Origin: Lachnospiraceae bacterium Zagget3
GTDB taxonomy: Bacteria; Bacillota_A; Clostridia; Lachnospirales; Lachnospiraceae
Length of the DNA stretch: 64,000 bases
NCBI GenBank assembly: GCA_001941025.1
Contig: MSHE01000032.1
Coordinates: 372,001-436,000, forward strand
Direction of reading: 5' to 3'
Program-made: the position numbers and the translations under genes
Part shown: piece after piece, positions 45,918 to 54,672 of the stretch
Numbering within the stretch: the stretch's first letter is position 1
Layout: the number at the start of each line of letters is the position of its first letter
The notes under the pieces: generated by a model
What the model was told of the DNA's origin: nothing
Database searches by the model: none
What the model saw: only the letters and a program-made list of their open reading frames with translations

Positions 45918-45940
45918 GCGCCGGCCGTCCTGCCGGGCGC
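45918..45940 (-). repeat. GC-rich hairpin in leader of small acidic gene
   Basis: GCGCC-GGC and GCC-GGCGC form an imperfect strong stem between folC and the 44-residue gene. The minus-strand RNA has no U-run after it. It may mark the end of folC mRNA or shape the leader. Confidence 0.4.
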
Positions 45941-45950
45941 TGTAATTTTA

Positions 45951-47447
45951 TTATAATAAGCGCATCAGCTCGCCAAGAAAGTACAGCGAGCCGGTACAAA
46001 ACAACTTCTGCCCCGGCTTTTTGCGCTCCCGCATAGCCGAAAACGCCGCGCGCGCGTCCGGAAAGACCTCCGGTGTCCATGGCGCCGGGCCCACCTGCGC
46101 CGACGCGTCCTGCGCGGCGTTCGCGAAAACCGCCGCCAGTTCGGTCGGATCCGCGCCGCGCGCGTCGGATACCGTCGTCACCGCGACGGCCTCCCAGTGC
46201 AGCCCGTTTACAAACAGTTCTGCCGCGGCCGCCAGGTCCTTTTCCCGCATCATGGAAACCAGCAGCAGCGGCGCCTCGGCATCGTCCCGCGCGATCTCCC
46301 GCGCGCAGGAGAGAAACGCGGCGATCCCGGCGGGATTGTGCGCGCCGTCCAAAAAGATATCCGGAAGCGCCTCCTGCATCCGCCCCGGCCAGTCGGCTTC
46401 CGCAAGGCCCCGCTGCAGGGTCTCGTCCGTGAGCGCCGGAATCTTTCGGCCCGCGTCCTCCGGCCGACGGTCTGCATCCTCCGGCCGACGGTCTGCATCC
46501 TCCGGCCAGCGGCCCGCGTCACGCAGTACGCGCAGGGCCGTGATCGCCAGCGCCGCGTTTTGCGCCTGATAGAACGCGCGCCCCGGCAGATGCCAGGTTG
46601 TTTTTTTATCATAAGCAGAGGTCAGAGAAAACACCATCTCTTTTTCACCGACGTTTTCAATTCGATAAAAAACGGTCCGGGTCTGCAAAGAAAGAGGGTC
46701 TTCCTCTCCGTCCGGTGCCAGTGCTTCGCCCTCGACAACCGCCGCCGCCGGACATCCGAGCCGCGCGGCCCGCGCCGCGATTACCTCCGCCGCCTCGTCA
46801 GCCGCGGCATCGCGCGCATCCCCGGTCGCACCGCACACGGAACCGGCCGCGTAGACCACCGGCACGCCGGGCTTTAGGATGCCCGCCTTCTCCGCCGCGA
46901 TCTGCGCAATCGAGTCACCCAGGATCTCCGTGTGCTCGAGCGCGATCGGCGTGATCACACTAAGCGCCGGCGTGGGAAAACTGTTCGTGGCATCCAACCG
47001 GCCGCCGAGCCCCGTCTCCAGGATCACATACGAAACTCCGGCCTCCTCAAACAGAACCATCGCCATGGCATAGAGAAATTCAAAGAACGTCGGGTGGGGC
47101 TCCCCTTTCACGGCAAGCTCCCGCGCCGCCGCCGTCACCCGCTCGTACGCGGCGAGAAACGCCTCTTCGGAAACGGGTTGCCCGTTGATCTGAAACCGCT
47201 CGCGCATGTCCGTCAGGTGCGGCGAGACAAACATCGCCGCGGATTCACCCCCGGCGAGAAGCATATGATACAGAAAATTGCAGACACTTCCCTTTCCGTT
47301 GCTGCCCGCCACATGCAGGATTGTACGGTCCGCGCAGGGATCCCCGAGAAGCGCCATCAGCTTCCGCGTGTGCGCGAGGCTGTTCTTTTTTGTAAAGCGG
47401 GGCAGCTCATTGAGAAACGCCTCCGCCGCCTGTATGTCGCCGTTCAT
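45951..47447 (-). CDS. folC: Folylpolyglutamate synthase / dihydrofolate synthase
   Basis: The 498-residue Mur-ligase-like enzyme has the P-loop HVAGSNGKGSVCNFL, HLTDMRERFQIN, ETGLGGRLDATN and DGAHNPAGI in the C-terminal domain. It adds glutamate to folates (and possibly to dihydropteroate). It is longer than usual, partly because of a hydrophilic insert at about residue 310-335 with repeated RPEDAD units coded by a 21-bp tandem repeat. The ATG at 47447 has AAGGA upstream; a TTG 30 bases earlier is rejected. It lies 26 bases after valS. Confidence 0.93.
   Translation of the reverse strand: MNGDIQAAEAFLNELPRFTKKNSLAHTRKLMALLGDPCADRTILHVAGSNGKGSVCNFLYHMLLAGGESAAMFVSPHLTDMRERFQINGQPVSEEAFLAAYERVTAAARELAVKGEPHPTFFEFLYAMAMVLFEEAGVSYVILETGLGGRLDATNSFPTPALSVITPIALEHTEILGDSIAQIAAEKAGILKPGVPVVYAAGSVCGATGDARDAAADEAAEVIAARAARLGCPAAAVVEGEALAPDGEEDPLSLQTRTVFYRIENVGEKEMVFSLTSAYDKKTTWHLPGRAFYQAQNAALAITALRVLRDAGRWPEDADRRPEDADRRPEDAGRKIPALTDETLQRGLAEADWPGRMQEALPDIFLDGAHNPAGIAAFLSCAREIARDDAEAPLLLVSMMREKDLAAAAELFVNGLHWEAVAVTTVSDARGADPTELAAVFANAAQDASAQVGPAPWTPEVFPDARAAFSAMRERKKPGQKLFCTGSLYFLGELMRLL
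46453..46515. repeat. 21-bp tandem repeat inside folC
   Basis: Three units of 21 bases (46453-46473, 46474-46494, 46495-46515), each close to GCATCCTCCGGCCGACGGTC on the plus strand, encode RPEDADR-type heptapeptides. The number of units may vary between strains. Confidence 0.85.
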
Positions 47448-47473
47448 TTTTTTCCTTAAGCAAATGCCTTCGC

Positions 47474-50131
47474 TCAATCTTCGTCTGGGCCAAGCTCGCT
47501 AAGACGCGCCTTAACGTCCTCCATCATGGCCTCGTATTTTTTCAGCTTGGCCTGCTCAGCCGCCACTTTTTCTTTCGGGGCGCGGCTTAAGAAATTCTCA
47601 TTTTGCAGCATGCCGTTGGAGCGGTCCAACTCTCCCTGCAGGCGCTCGCACTCTGCCGAAAGCCGCGCGCGCTCCGCTTCCATATCCACCAGTTCCTCCA
47701 TGGGGATAAACACCACGGCATTCGGAATGACGACGGAGACCGCGTCTTTCGGGATGCCCTCTTCGTCCGGCTGCACATAGATCTCCTCCGCGCTGATCAG
47801 ATGATCGTAGAGATCCCGGTGCTGACGGAAGATGTCGCTCACGACGACGTTCTGGGACACGATATAGTAGCTCGCGCGTTTCGCGGGCGGAACATTGTGC
47901 TCCGAGCGGATGTTCCGGACCCCTTTCACCAGCGTCTTGATCGCCTCCATCGCGAGCTCCTCATCCAAAAAGCCGTGTCCGGAGGTGGGCTGCGGCCACG
48001 GTTCGATCATGATCGACTCCGCCTCGGGATGAAGGGTGCAGTAAATCTCCTCCGAGATAAACGGCATAAACGGATGCAGCAGCTTCATCGCGGTGGAAAG
48101 CACGGTCGTCAGCGTCCAGAACGCGGTGTTCGCCGACGCACCGTCTGTCTCCTTGCGGGCCAGGCGCGGCTTTACGATCTCGATATACCAGTCGCAGAAC
48201 TCCTCCCAGATAAAATCAAACACTTTCTGGACCGCGATGCCCAGTTCGAATTTTTCCATATTTTCCGTGACATCCTGCACCAGCGTGTTCACCAGCGAAA
48301 GGATCCACCGGTCCTCCGTGTCCAGATCCTCCGCCTCGGGACGGGTCGGTTTCCAGTCATCTAAGTACAGCAGGATAAACCGCGTCGCGTTCCAGATCTT
48401 GTTCGCGAAGTTGCGGCTCGACTCGACGCGCTCCCAGAAAAAGCGCATGTCGTTGCCCGGCGCGTTGCCGGTGACCAGCGTCAGGCGCAGCGCGTCCGCG
48501 CCGTAGCGGTTGATCACGTCGATCGGATCGATGCCGTTGTCCAGCGACTTGCTCATCTTGCGCCCCTCGGCGTCCCGGACAAGGCCGTGGATCAGCACGG
48601 TGTGAAACGGTTCCGTCCCGGTCTGTTCCAGTCCGGAAAAGACCATGCGGACGACCCAGAAGAAAATGATGTCATAGCCGGTCACGAGCACATCCGTCGG
48701 GTAAAAATACTTCATCTCCGGCGTGTCCTCGGGCCATCCCAGCGTGGAAAACGGCCACAGGGCCGACGAGAACCAGGTGTCCAGCGTGTCCTCGTCCTGC
48801 GTGAGGTGCGTGCTGCCGCACTTCGGGCACTTCTCCGGGGTTTCCTTCGCCACGATGATCTCCCCGCAGTCCGCGCAGTACCAGGCCGGGATCCGGTGTC
48901 CCCACCACAGCTGCCGGGAGATGCACCAGTCGCGGATATCCTCCAGCCAGTGCAGATACGTCTTTCCGTAATTCTCCGGCACGAAGCGCAGGCGGCCGGA
49001 CGTAAGCGATTCCGCGGCCGGCTTTGCCATATTTTCCATCCGGACAAACCACTGGGGCTTGATCATGGGCTCCACAACCGTCTTGCAGCGGTCGTGCGTG
49101 CCCACGTTGTGCGTGTGATCTTCCACGCGCACGAGGAGGCCCATCTCGTCAAGCTTTTTTACAATGGCGTCGCGGGCCTCGTAGCGGTCCATCCCCGCGT
49201 AGGGTCCGCCGTTTTCGTTGATCGTCGCGTCATCGTTTAAGATGTTGATCTCTTCGAGGTTATGGCGTTTGCCGACCTCAAAATCGTTCGGGTCATGCGC
49301 CGGCGTGATCTTCACGCAGCCGGTTCCGAAGTCCTTGTCCACGTAGTCGTCCGCGATCACGGGGATCTCCCGGTTTAAGATCGGCAGGAGCACCTTTTTC
49401 CCGACCAGGTCTTTATACCGCTCGTCCTCCGGATTGACAGCCACCGCGGTGTCACCCAGCATCGTCTCCGGCCGGGTCGTGGCGATCTCCACGAACTTTC
49501 CGTCCTCGCCGACGATCGGGTAATTGATATGCCAGAGATGCCCCGCCTGTTCCACATGCTCCACCTCGGCATCCGAAATGGATGTCTGACAGACCGGACA
49601 CCAGTTGATGATCCGGGATCCCCGGTAAATATAGTCCTTATTATAGAGACGGACAAACACTTCCTTTACGGCCTCCGAACATTCCTCGTCCATCGTAAAC
49701 TTCTCACGCTCCCAGTCGGCGGACGCGCCGAGCTGTTTTAACTGGTTCACGATCCGGCCGCCGTACTCGTTCTTCCAGTTCCAGGCATACTGCAGAAACT
49801 CCTCCCGGGTCAGGTCGGCCTTCTCAATGCCGCGCTCCTTTAAGGCTTCCGTCACCTTCACCTCCGTGGCGATGGCCGCGTGGTCCGTGCCGGGCTGCCA
49901 GAGGGCGGAGTATCCCTGCATGCGCTTAAAGCGGATCAGGATGTCCTGCAGCGTGTTGTCCAGCGCGTGCCCCATGTGCAGCTGGCCGGTGATGTTCGGC
50001 GGCGGCATCACGATCGTAAACGGCTTCTTGTCCGGATCGATCTCGGCGTGAAAATACCCGGCGTCCTCCCACTTTTTGTACAGGTGGGCCTCGATTCCCT
50101 TCGGTTCGTATGCTTTGGCTAATTCTTTCAT
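47474..50131 (-). CDS. valS: Valyl-tRNA synthetase
   Basis: The 885-residue class I synthetase has the HIGH-type motif PPPNITGQLHMGHALDN, the editing domain, WCISRQLWWGHRIPAWYC, a zinc knuckle (CADCGE, CPKCGS), the KMSKS motif GRKMSKSLDNGIDP and the C-terminal coiled coil typical of ValRS (AERARLSAECERLQGEL). Length is normal. Its leader of about 55 bases is too short for a T-box but has a strong hairpin before the start. The promoter is at 50194-50223. Confidence 0.98.
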   Translation of the reverse strand: MKELAKAYEPKGIEAHLYKKWEDAGYFHAEIDPDKKPFTIVMPPPNITGQLHMGHALDNTLQDILIRFKRMQGYSALWQPGTDHAAIATEVKVTEALKERGIEKADLTREEFLQYAWNWKNEYGGRIVNQLKQLGASADWEREKFTMDEECSEAVKEVFVRLYNKDYIYRGSRIINWCPVCQTSISDAEVEHVEQAGHLWHINYPIVGEDGKFVEIATTRPETMLGDTAVAVNPEDERYKDLVGKKVLLPILNREIPVIADDYVDKDFGTGCVKITPAHDPNDFEVGKRHNLEEINILNDDATINENGGPYAGMDRYEARDAIVKKLDEMGLLVRVEDHTHNVGTHDRCKTVVEPMIKPQWFVRMENMAKPAAESLTSGRLRFVPENYGKTYLHWLEDIRDWCISRQLWWGHRIPAWYCADCGEIIVAKETPEKCPKCGSTHLTQDEDTLDTWFSSALWPFSTLGWPEDTPEMKYFYPTDVLVTGYDIIFFWVVRMVFSGLEQTGTEPFHTVLIHGLVRDAEGRKMSKSLDNGIDPIDVINRYGADALRLTLVTGNAPGNDMRFFWERVESSRNFANKIWNATRFILLYLDDWKPTRPEAEDLDTEDRWILSLVNTLVQDVTENMEKFELGIAVQKVFDFIWEEFCDWYIEIVKPRLARKETDGASANTAFWTLTTVLSTAMKLLHPFMPFISEEIYCTLHPEAESIMIEPWPQPTSGHGFLDEELAMEAIKTLVKGVRNIRSEHNVPPAKRASYYIVSQNVVVSDIFRQHRDLYDHLISAEEIYVQPDEEGIPKDAVSVVIPNAVVFIPMEELVDMEAERARLSAECERLQGELDRSNGMLQNENFLSRAPKEKVAAEQAKLKKYEAMMEDVKARLSELGPDED

Positions 50132-50148
50132 ATTTTTCCCCTCATTTC

Positions 50149-50183
50149 GCGCCGCGGTGACACTCTATTTTCGCGCGGCGCAC
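50149..50183 (-). promoter_or_regulatory. Leader hairpin before valS
   Basis: GCGCCGCG and CGCGGCGC, about 17 bases apart, can form a perfect 8-bp stem in the 5' leader just ahead of the GAGGGG ribosome-binding site. It may influence translation. Confidence 0.5.
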
Positions 50184-50193
50184 TTCCATAAAC

Positions 50194-50223
50194 ATCATAA
50201 AACAAAGCGGGCGGCATCGTCAA
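50194..50223 (-). promoter_or_regulatory. Promoter of valS
   Basis: TTGACG (50218-50223), an 18-base spacer and TATGAT (50194-50199) on the minus strand. Confidence 0.65.
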
Positions 50224-50242
50224 GAGTGATGCGGAAAGGGAA

Positions 50243-50285
50243 GGAAAAAAAAGAATGCCCACCCCGCTCTGTATGGGATGGGCAT
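50243..50285 (-). terminator. Terminator after the metal-efflux operon
   Basis: GCCCATCCC and GGGGTGGGC form a stem followed by a T-rich run (TTCTTTTTTTT) on the minus strand, about 55 bases after the arsR-type stop. Confidence 0.85.
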
Positions 50286-50338
50286 ACGCGTATATTGTCT
50301 GTCAAGTCTCGTGAAACGTATATTTGCTGTTACCTGTG

Positions 50339-50701
50339 TCAGTCCTCCTGAATGTGGTCGAGCCCCTGCGCGATGATCGTGCGCACGTGGTCGTCCGCCA
50401 GCGAGTAAAAGACCGATTTTCCTTCCCGCCGGTTTTTCACCAGCTTACTCTGCTTTAGGATCCGCAGCTGATGCGACACGGCCGACTGCGTCATGTGCAG
50501 CGTATCCGCCAGATCACAGACGCACACTTCCTCTTCAAACAGCACGAACAGGATGCGGATGCGCGTCGAGTCGCTGAAGATCTTGAACAACTCCGCGAGG
50601 TCGTAGAGCACCGTCTCCTCGGGCATGTTCGCCCGTACTTTTTCCAAAAGCTCTTCATGGACTTCGTGTGTGTCACAGAGTTCGATGTCTTCTTCTTTCA
50701 T
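50339..50701 (-). CDS. ArsR/SmtB-family metal-sensing repressor
   Basis: The 120-residue winged-helix protein has EEVCVCDLADTL with Cys60 and Cys62 in the third helix, HMTQSAVSHQLRIL as recognition helix, and Asp103, His105, His116 and Glu119 in the last helix, exactly the DxH...HxxE zinc site of SmtB/CzrA. An N-terminal Cys9/His12/His15 may add a soft-metal site as in CadC. It should release DNA when Zn, Cd or Pb binds. It is last in the operon with the HMA protein and P-type ATPase, and has its own extended -10. Confidence 0.93.
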   Translation of the reverse strand: MKEEDIELCDTHEVHEELLEKVRANMPEETVLYDLAELFKIFSDSTRIRILFVLFEEEVCVCDLADTLHMTQSAVSHQLRILKQSKLVKNRREGKSVFYSLADDHVRTIIAQGLDHIQED

Positions 50702-50736
50702 TTTTATTTATGCGCCCCCCTGTCTTTTCTTATTTT

Positions 50737-50745
50737 ATTATATCA
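50737..50745 (-). promoter_or_regulatory. Extended -10 promoter for arsR-type gene
   Basis: TGATATAAT on the minus strand (TGn plus TATAAT) about 35 bases before the repressor start; no clear -35. Confidence 0.45.
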
Positions 50746-50812
50746 TACTTTATAATGCCTTGGGCTGTTGCTTTTCCGGAGCACGCGTCCGCTGCCGCGC
50801 CGCTCCCGTAAT

Positions 50813-52678
50813 CTACAACTTTTTCACAAACAGTGCCCTGATCGCGTTGAGCACCGCGAGGATCATCACCCCGACATCCGCGAAGATCGCCATCCACATG
50901 TTCGCGATCCCGACGGACCCGAGGATCAGGACCACCACTTTGACCGCGATCGCGAAATACGTATTCTGCCGCACGATGTTTAGACACTTGCGCGAGATCC
51001 GGACCGCCTTCGCGATCTTGACCGGGTCGTCGTCCATCAGCACCACATCCGCCGCCTCGATCGCCGCGTCCGAACCGAGCGCGCCCATGGCGATCCCGAT
51101 GTCCGCGCGGGAGAGCACCGGCGCGTCGTTGATGCCATCCCCGACAAAGGCCAGCCGTTCCCGCCCGGTTTCCTGCGCGAGCAGCTCCTCCACCTTCGTC
51201 ACCTTGTCCGCGGGCAGCAGCTCGCTGTAGACCTCGTCGATACCGAGCGTCTGCGCGGTCTCCTCCGCCACACGCCGCGTGTCGCCGGTCAGCATGACCG
51301 TCTTCGTCACGCCGGCCGCCTTTAAGTCCGCGACCGCCTCCTTCGCGTGGGGCTTGATCACATCCGAGATCAGGATGTGCCCCTCGTAGACATCGTCCAC
51401 CGCGACATGCACGACGGTCCCGACTTCATGGCACTCCATATAGGCAACGCCCAGCCTCTCCATCAGTTTCGCGTTGCCGGCCGCCACGCGCCTCCCGTCA
51501 AAGAGGACCTCCACGCCGTTGCCGCCGATCTCCTCGATGTCCTTGACCCGGGAGCGGTCGATCGGCTTGCCGTACGCCTCCCGCAGACTCTTCGCGATCG
51601 GATGGGAGGAGGCGTACTCCGCGTACGCCGCGTACTCGAGCAGCTGTTCCTCCGACTCGCGGGCGTGGTGGACGCCGCTTACCGCAAAGACGCCCTTTGT
51701 CATGGTCCCGGTCTTGTCAAACGCGACACAGCGCACTTCGGCGAGTGTCTCCATGTAGTTGGCCCCCTTTACCAAAATGCCTTCGTTGCTCGCGCCGCCG
51801 ATCCCGGCAAAGAAGCTCAATGGAATGCTGATGACCAGCGCGCACGGGCAGCTGATGACCAGTGCCGTGAGGGCCCGGTAGATCCAGTTGTTCCACTCCG
51901 GCGGCAGTCCGAGAAGCAGCCGGATAAGCGGCGGCAGAACGGCCAGCGCCAGCGCCAGTCCGCAGACAGCCGGCGTGTAGTAATGCGCGAAACGCGAGAT
52001 AAAATCTTCCGAGCGCGACTTTAAGGAGCTCGAATTCTCCATCAGCTCCAGGATCTTGGAGACCGTGGATTCTCCGAACTCCTTTGTCGTGCGGATCCGC
52101 AGGACGCCCGTCATATTGATGCAGCCGCTAATCACCTCAGAACCGTTCTCCACATCGCGGGGCATGCTCTCTCCGGTCAGCGCGCTGGTGTTTAACGAAG
52201 AGGTCCCATCGACCACGATCCCGTCGATCGGAATCTTTTCACCGGGCTGCACGACGATCACACTGTCGACATCCACTTCGTCCGGATCCACCTGTACCAG
52301 TTCCCCGTCCCGTTCGATGTTCGCGTAGTCGGGACGGATATCCATCAGCTCGCTGATATTCCGGCGGCTCCTGCCCACGGCATAGCTCTGGAAGAACTCG
52401 CCGACCTGGTAGAAGAGCATGACGGCCACGCCCTCCGTGTACTCTCCGATGATGATCGCGCCAATCGACGCGACCGCCATCAGGAAGTTCTCGTCGAAGA
52501 CCTGCCCGCGGAAAATGCCCTTGACCGCCTTCCATACGATATCATACCCGACCACGATATACGGGATCAAAAAGAGAAAAAAGCGCAGCAGACCCTCGAT
52601 GGGCAGCACTAAAAACACGACCATGAGCGCGGCCGCCACGATAATACGGGTCAGAGACCGCTTCTGCTTTTTCGTCAT
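50813..52678 (-). CDS. Heavy-metal P1B-type ATPase (Zn/Cd/Pb exporter type)
   Basis: The 621-residue pump has ALTGESMPRD (actuator), the metal-site motif ISCPCALVISIP (CPC) in the membrane, DKTGTMTKG with the phosphorylated Asp, SHPIAKSL (HP motif) and GDGINDAPVLSRADIGIAMG. It lacks the usual N-terminal HMA domain; a separate 72-residue HMA protein is encoded 15 bases upstream. CPC plus an SmtB-type regulator points to export of Zn, Cd or Pb. The metal is inferred. Confidence 0.95.
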   Translation of the reverse strand: MTKKQKRSLTRIIVAAALMVVFLVLPIEGLLRFFLFLIPYIVVGYDIVWKAVKGIFRGQVFDENFLMAVASIGAIIIGEYTEGVAVMLFYQVGEFFQSYAVGRSRRNISELMDIRPDYANIERDGELVQVDPDEVDVDSVIVVQPGEKIPIDGIVVDGTSSLNTSALTGESMPRDVENGSEVISGCINMTGVLRIRTTKEFGESTVSKILELMENSSSLKSRSEDFISRFAHYYTPAVCGLALALAVLPPLIRLLLGLPPEWNNWIYRALTALVISCPCALVISIPLSFFAGIGGASNEGILVKGANYMETLAEVRCVAFDKTGTMTKGVFAVSGVHHARESEEQLLEYAAYAEYASSHPIAKSLREAYGKPIDRSRVKDIEEIGGNGVEVLFDGRRVAAGNAKLMERLGVAYMECHEVGTVVHVAVDDVYEGHILISDVIKPHAKEAVADLKAAGVTKTVMLTGDTRRVAEETAQTLGIDEVYSELLPADKVTKVEELLAQETGRERLAFVGDGINDAPVLSRADIGIAMGALGSDAAIEAADVVLMDDDPVKIAKAVRISRKCLNIVRQNTYFAIAVKVVVLILGSVGIANMWMAIFADVGVMILAVLNAIRALFVKKL

Positions 52679-52693
52679 AAACTCACCTTGTTT

Positions 52694-52912
52694 TTAGAAG
52701 AAGATTTCGCAATCATCCTCCACTTTCTTACAATTCTTCAGCACGACCGGCATGACCTCCGCCGGATCCTGCCCCTCCTCAAACTCCACGGTCATCTTCA
52801 GCGCCATAAAGCTCACGACCGCGTTCGCGACGCCCTCCGTGCGGTTGGCGGCTTCCTCCATCTTGTTCGCGCAGTTGGCGCAGTCCACATCGATCTTGTA
52901 AGATTTTTTCAT
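52694..52912 (-). CDS. Stand-alone heavy-metal-associated (HMA) protein
   Basis: The 72-residue protein is a ferredoxin-like HMA domain starting MKKSYKIDVDCANCANKMEE, with the CxxC metal pair at Cys11 and Cys14, and an extra Cys pair near the C-terminus (KNCKKVEDDCEIFF). It probably loads metal onto the ATPase, which lacks this domain. The ATG at 52912 has GGAGG 7 bases upstream; an ATG at 52945 lies inside the operator. It is the first gene of the operon. Confidence 0.9.
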   Translation of the reverse strand: MKKSYKIDVDCANCANKMEEAANRTEGVANAVVSFMALKMTVEFEEGQDPAEVMPVVLKNCKKVEDDCEIFF

Positions 52913-52930
52913 CCCTCTTCCTCCTTCGAA

Positions 52931-52944
52931 TGAACAATTGTTCA
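52931..52944. promoter_or_regulatory. Palindromic operator of the metal-efflux operon
   Basis: TGAACAATTGTTCA is a perfect 14-bp palindrome between the -10 box and the HMA start. It has the form of SmtB/CzrA-type operators (TGAACA...TGTTCA), so the operon's own ArsR-type repressor probably binds here. Confidence 0.8.
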
Positions 52945-52956
52945 TATGTTTCTTTT

Positions 52957-52984
52957 ATTATAACGCACTCCCGCCGTTTGTCAA
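52957..52984 (-). promoter_or_regulatory. Promoter of the metal-efflux operon
   Basis: TTGACA (52979-52984), a 16-base spacer and TATAAT (52957-52962) on the minus strand, both perfect consensus boxes, with the operator just downstream. Confidence 0.8.
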
Positions 52985-52988
52985 GTGC

Positions 52989-53017
52989 TGGACAAACGCG
53001 GAAAAACCCGTTAGAAT
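52989..53017 (+). promoter_or_regulatory. Promoter of polyphosphate kinase gene
   Basis: TGGACA (52989-52994), a 17-base spacer and TAGAAT (53012-53017). Its -35 lies 4 bases from the -35 of the divergent metal-efflux promoter. Confidence 0.65.
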
Positions 53018-53065
53018 ATGAGGCAATAACACTGAAATCGGAAGCAAAAAGGAGGACCTTTTTTC

Positions 53066-54577
53066 ATGTTAGAACAACTCGATCTGACAAAATCCATGTC
53101 CAAAGAGGAATACAAGGAGCGTATGTCTGCGTTGGCGCCGGAACTGTCCCGCCTGCAGAGAACGTTAAAAGACGAGCACATCCCGGTGATCATTGTATTT
53201 GAGGGGTTTAGTGCCGCCGGAAAGGGGGAGCAGATCGGCCGCCTGATCCACGCGCTTGACCCGCGCGGCTTCTACGTTCATTCGATCGGGCCGGAGTCCG
53301 AGGAGGAACAGATGCATCCGTTCCTCTGGCGCTTCTGGACGAAGCTGCCGTCCGACACCCAGATCGCCGTGTTTGACCGGAGCTGGTACCGCAAGGTCGT
53401 GGTCGACCACATAGACAAACACTTAAACGAAGAAAATCTCGCCACCTACTACAGCGAGATCAACTCCTTTGAGCGCCAGCTCACCGACGGGGGAACCGTG
53501 ATCATCAAGCTGTTCCTCTGCATCGATCAGAAGGAGCAGAAAAAGAGTTTTGAGAAGCTGTTGTCCTCCGACTCCAGCGCCTGGCGTGTCAGCAAAAACG
53601 CGAAAGAACAAAACAAACACTTTGACGAGTACAAACGGATGAACGACGAGATGCTGGAGCAGACGGACACCGCCTGTGCCCCGTGGACGATCATCGAGTC
53701 CACGGACCGCCGCTTTGCCACGGTGAAGATGTATACCGCCGTGATCGACGCGTTAAACGCGGCCATCGCCGCGAAGAAAGCCGCTGCCGAAGGCGGCACG
53801 TCCGCGCCGGCGCCCACGCCGGGATCGGAGTATGACGACGCGGTGCTGCGCACCTCGAGCCTCAACAAGGTGGACTTAAGCCTTTCGCTTACCAAGGAAG
53901 AATACCGCAAAGAATTAAAGCGCCTGCAGGCGCGGATCGCGGACCTCCACGGAGAGATGTACAAGGCGCGGATCCCCGTGATCCTCGGCTTTGAGGGCTG
54001 GGATGCCGGCGGCAAGGGCGGCGCCATCAAGCGCCTGACCGAGCGGATGGATCCCAGAGGCTACATCGTGCATCCGACCGCGGCGCCCAACGACATCGAA
54101 AAGGTGCACCACTATCTGTGGCGTTTCTGGACCAGCGTGCCGAAGGACGGCCACATCGCCATCTTTGACCGGACGTGGTACGGCCGGGTCATGGTGGAGC
54201 GCATCGAGGGCTTCTGCTCGACCGCGGACTGGCATCGCGCCTATCAGGAGATCAATGAGATGGAAAAACAGTTCGTGGAGCACGGCGCCATCGTCATCAA
54301 GTTCTGGATGCAGATCGACAAGGACGAACAGGAACGCCGCTTCAACGACCGTATGAGCAATCCGGCGAAGCAGTGGAAGATCACGGATGAGGATTGGAGA
54401 AACAGAGAAAAATGGGATGCCTACGAGAAGGCGGTCGACGAGATGCTCGTGCGCACCTCCACCAGCCATGCCCCGTGGGTCATCGTCGAGGGCAACTGTA
54501 AGTATTACGCCCGGATCAAGGTACTGCGCACCGTGGTGGATGCCATGGAAAAGCGCTTGAAACAAAGTAAAAAGTAA
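53066..54577 (+). CDS. pap: PPK2-family polyphosphate:AMP phosphotransferase (two domains)
   Basis: The 503-residue protein contains two PPK2 domains in tandem. The first (about 1-230) has the P-loop FEGFSAAGKGEQIG and the lid FDRSWYRKVVVDHI; the second (about 260-500) has FEGWDAGGKGGAIKRL and FDRTWYGRVMVERI, joined by an Ala/Gly/Pro-rich linker. Two-domain PPK2 enzymes convert AMP to ADP using polyphosphate. Usually the C-terminal domain is catalytic, and here it keeps the fuller GGKG motif. GGAGG precedes the ATG. Confidence 0.93.
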   Translation: MLEQLDLTKSMSKEEYKERMSALAPELSRLQRTLKDEHIPVIIVFEGFSAAGKGEQIGRLIHALDPRGFYVHSIGPESEEEQMHPFLWRFWTKLPSDTQIAVFDRSWYRKVVVDHIDKHLNEENLATYYSEINSFERQLTDGGTVIIKLFLCIDQKEQKKSFEKLLSSDSSAWRVSKNAKEQNKHFDEYKRMNDEMLEQTDTACAPWTIIESTDRRFATVKMYTAVIDALNAAIAAKKAAAEGGTSAPAPTPGSEYDDAVLRTSSLNKVDLSLSLTKEEYRKELKRLQARIADLHGEMYKARIPVILGFEGWDAGGKGGAIKRLTERMDPRGYIVHPTAAPNDIEKVHHYLWRFWTSVPKDGHIAIFDRTWYGRVMVERIEGFCSTADWHRAYQEINEMEKQFVEHGAIVIKFWMQIDKDEQERRFNDRMSNPAKQWKITDEDWRNREKWDAYEKAVDEMLVRTSTSHAPWVIVEGNCKYYARIKVLRTVVDAMEKRLKQSKK

Positions 54578-54592
54578 CCGCCCACCCAGCGC

Positions 54593-54651
54593 AAAAAATC
54601 CTCCGCAAGCAGCCGGGGAAGTTCTCCCAAGCTGTCTGCGGAGGATTTTTA
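54593..54651. terminator. Bidirectional terminator between pap and the fusion gene
   Basis: AAAAATCCTCCGCA and TGCGGAGGATTTTT form a 14-bp perfect outer stem around a 31-base loop, with U-runs on both strands. It can end both the plus-strand pap transcript and the minus-strand fusion transcript. Confidence 0.85.
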
Positions 54652-54672
54652 TATGCTCTGCTCTCCTGCTTT

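Noticed and set aside
46453..46515. CRISPR array
   Set aside because: The repeats are directly adjacent 21-bp units in frame within folC, without spacers.
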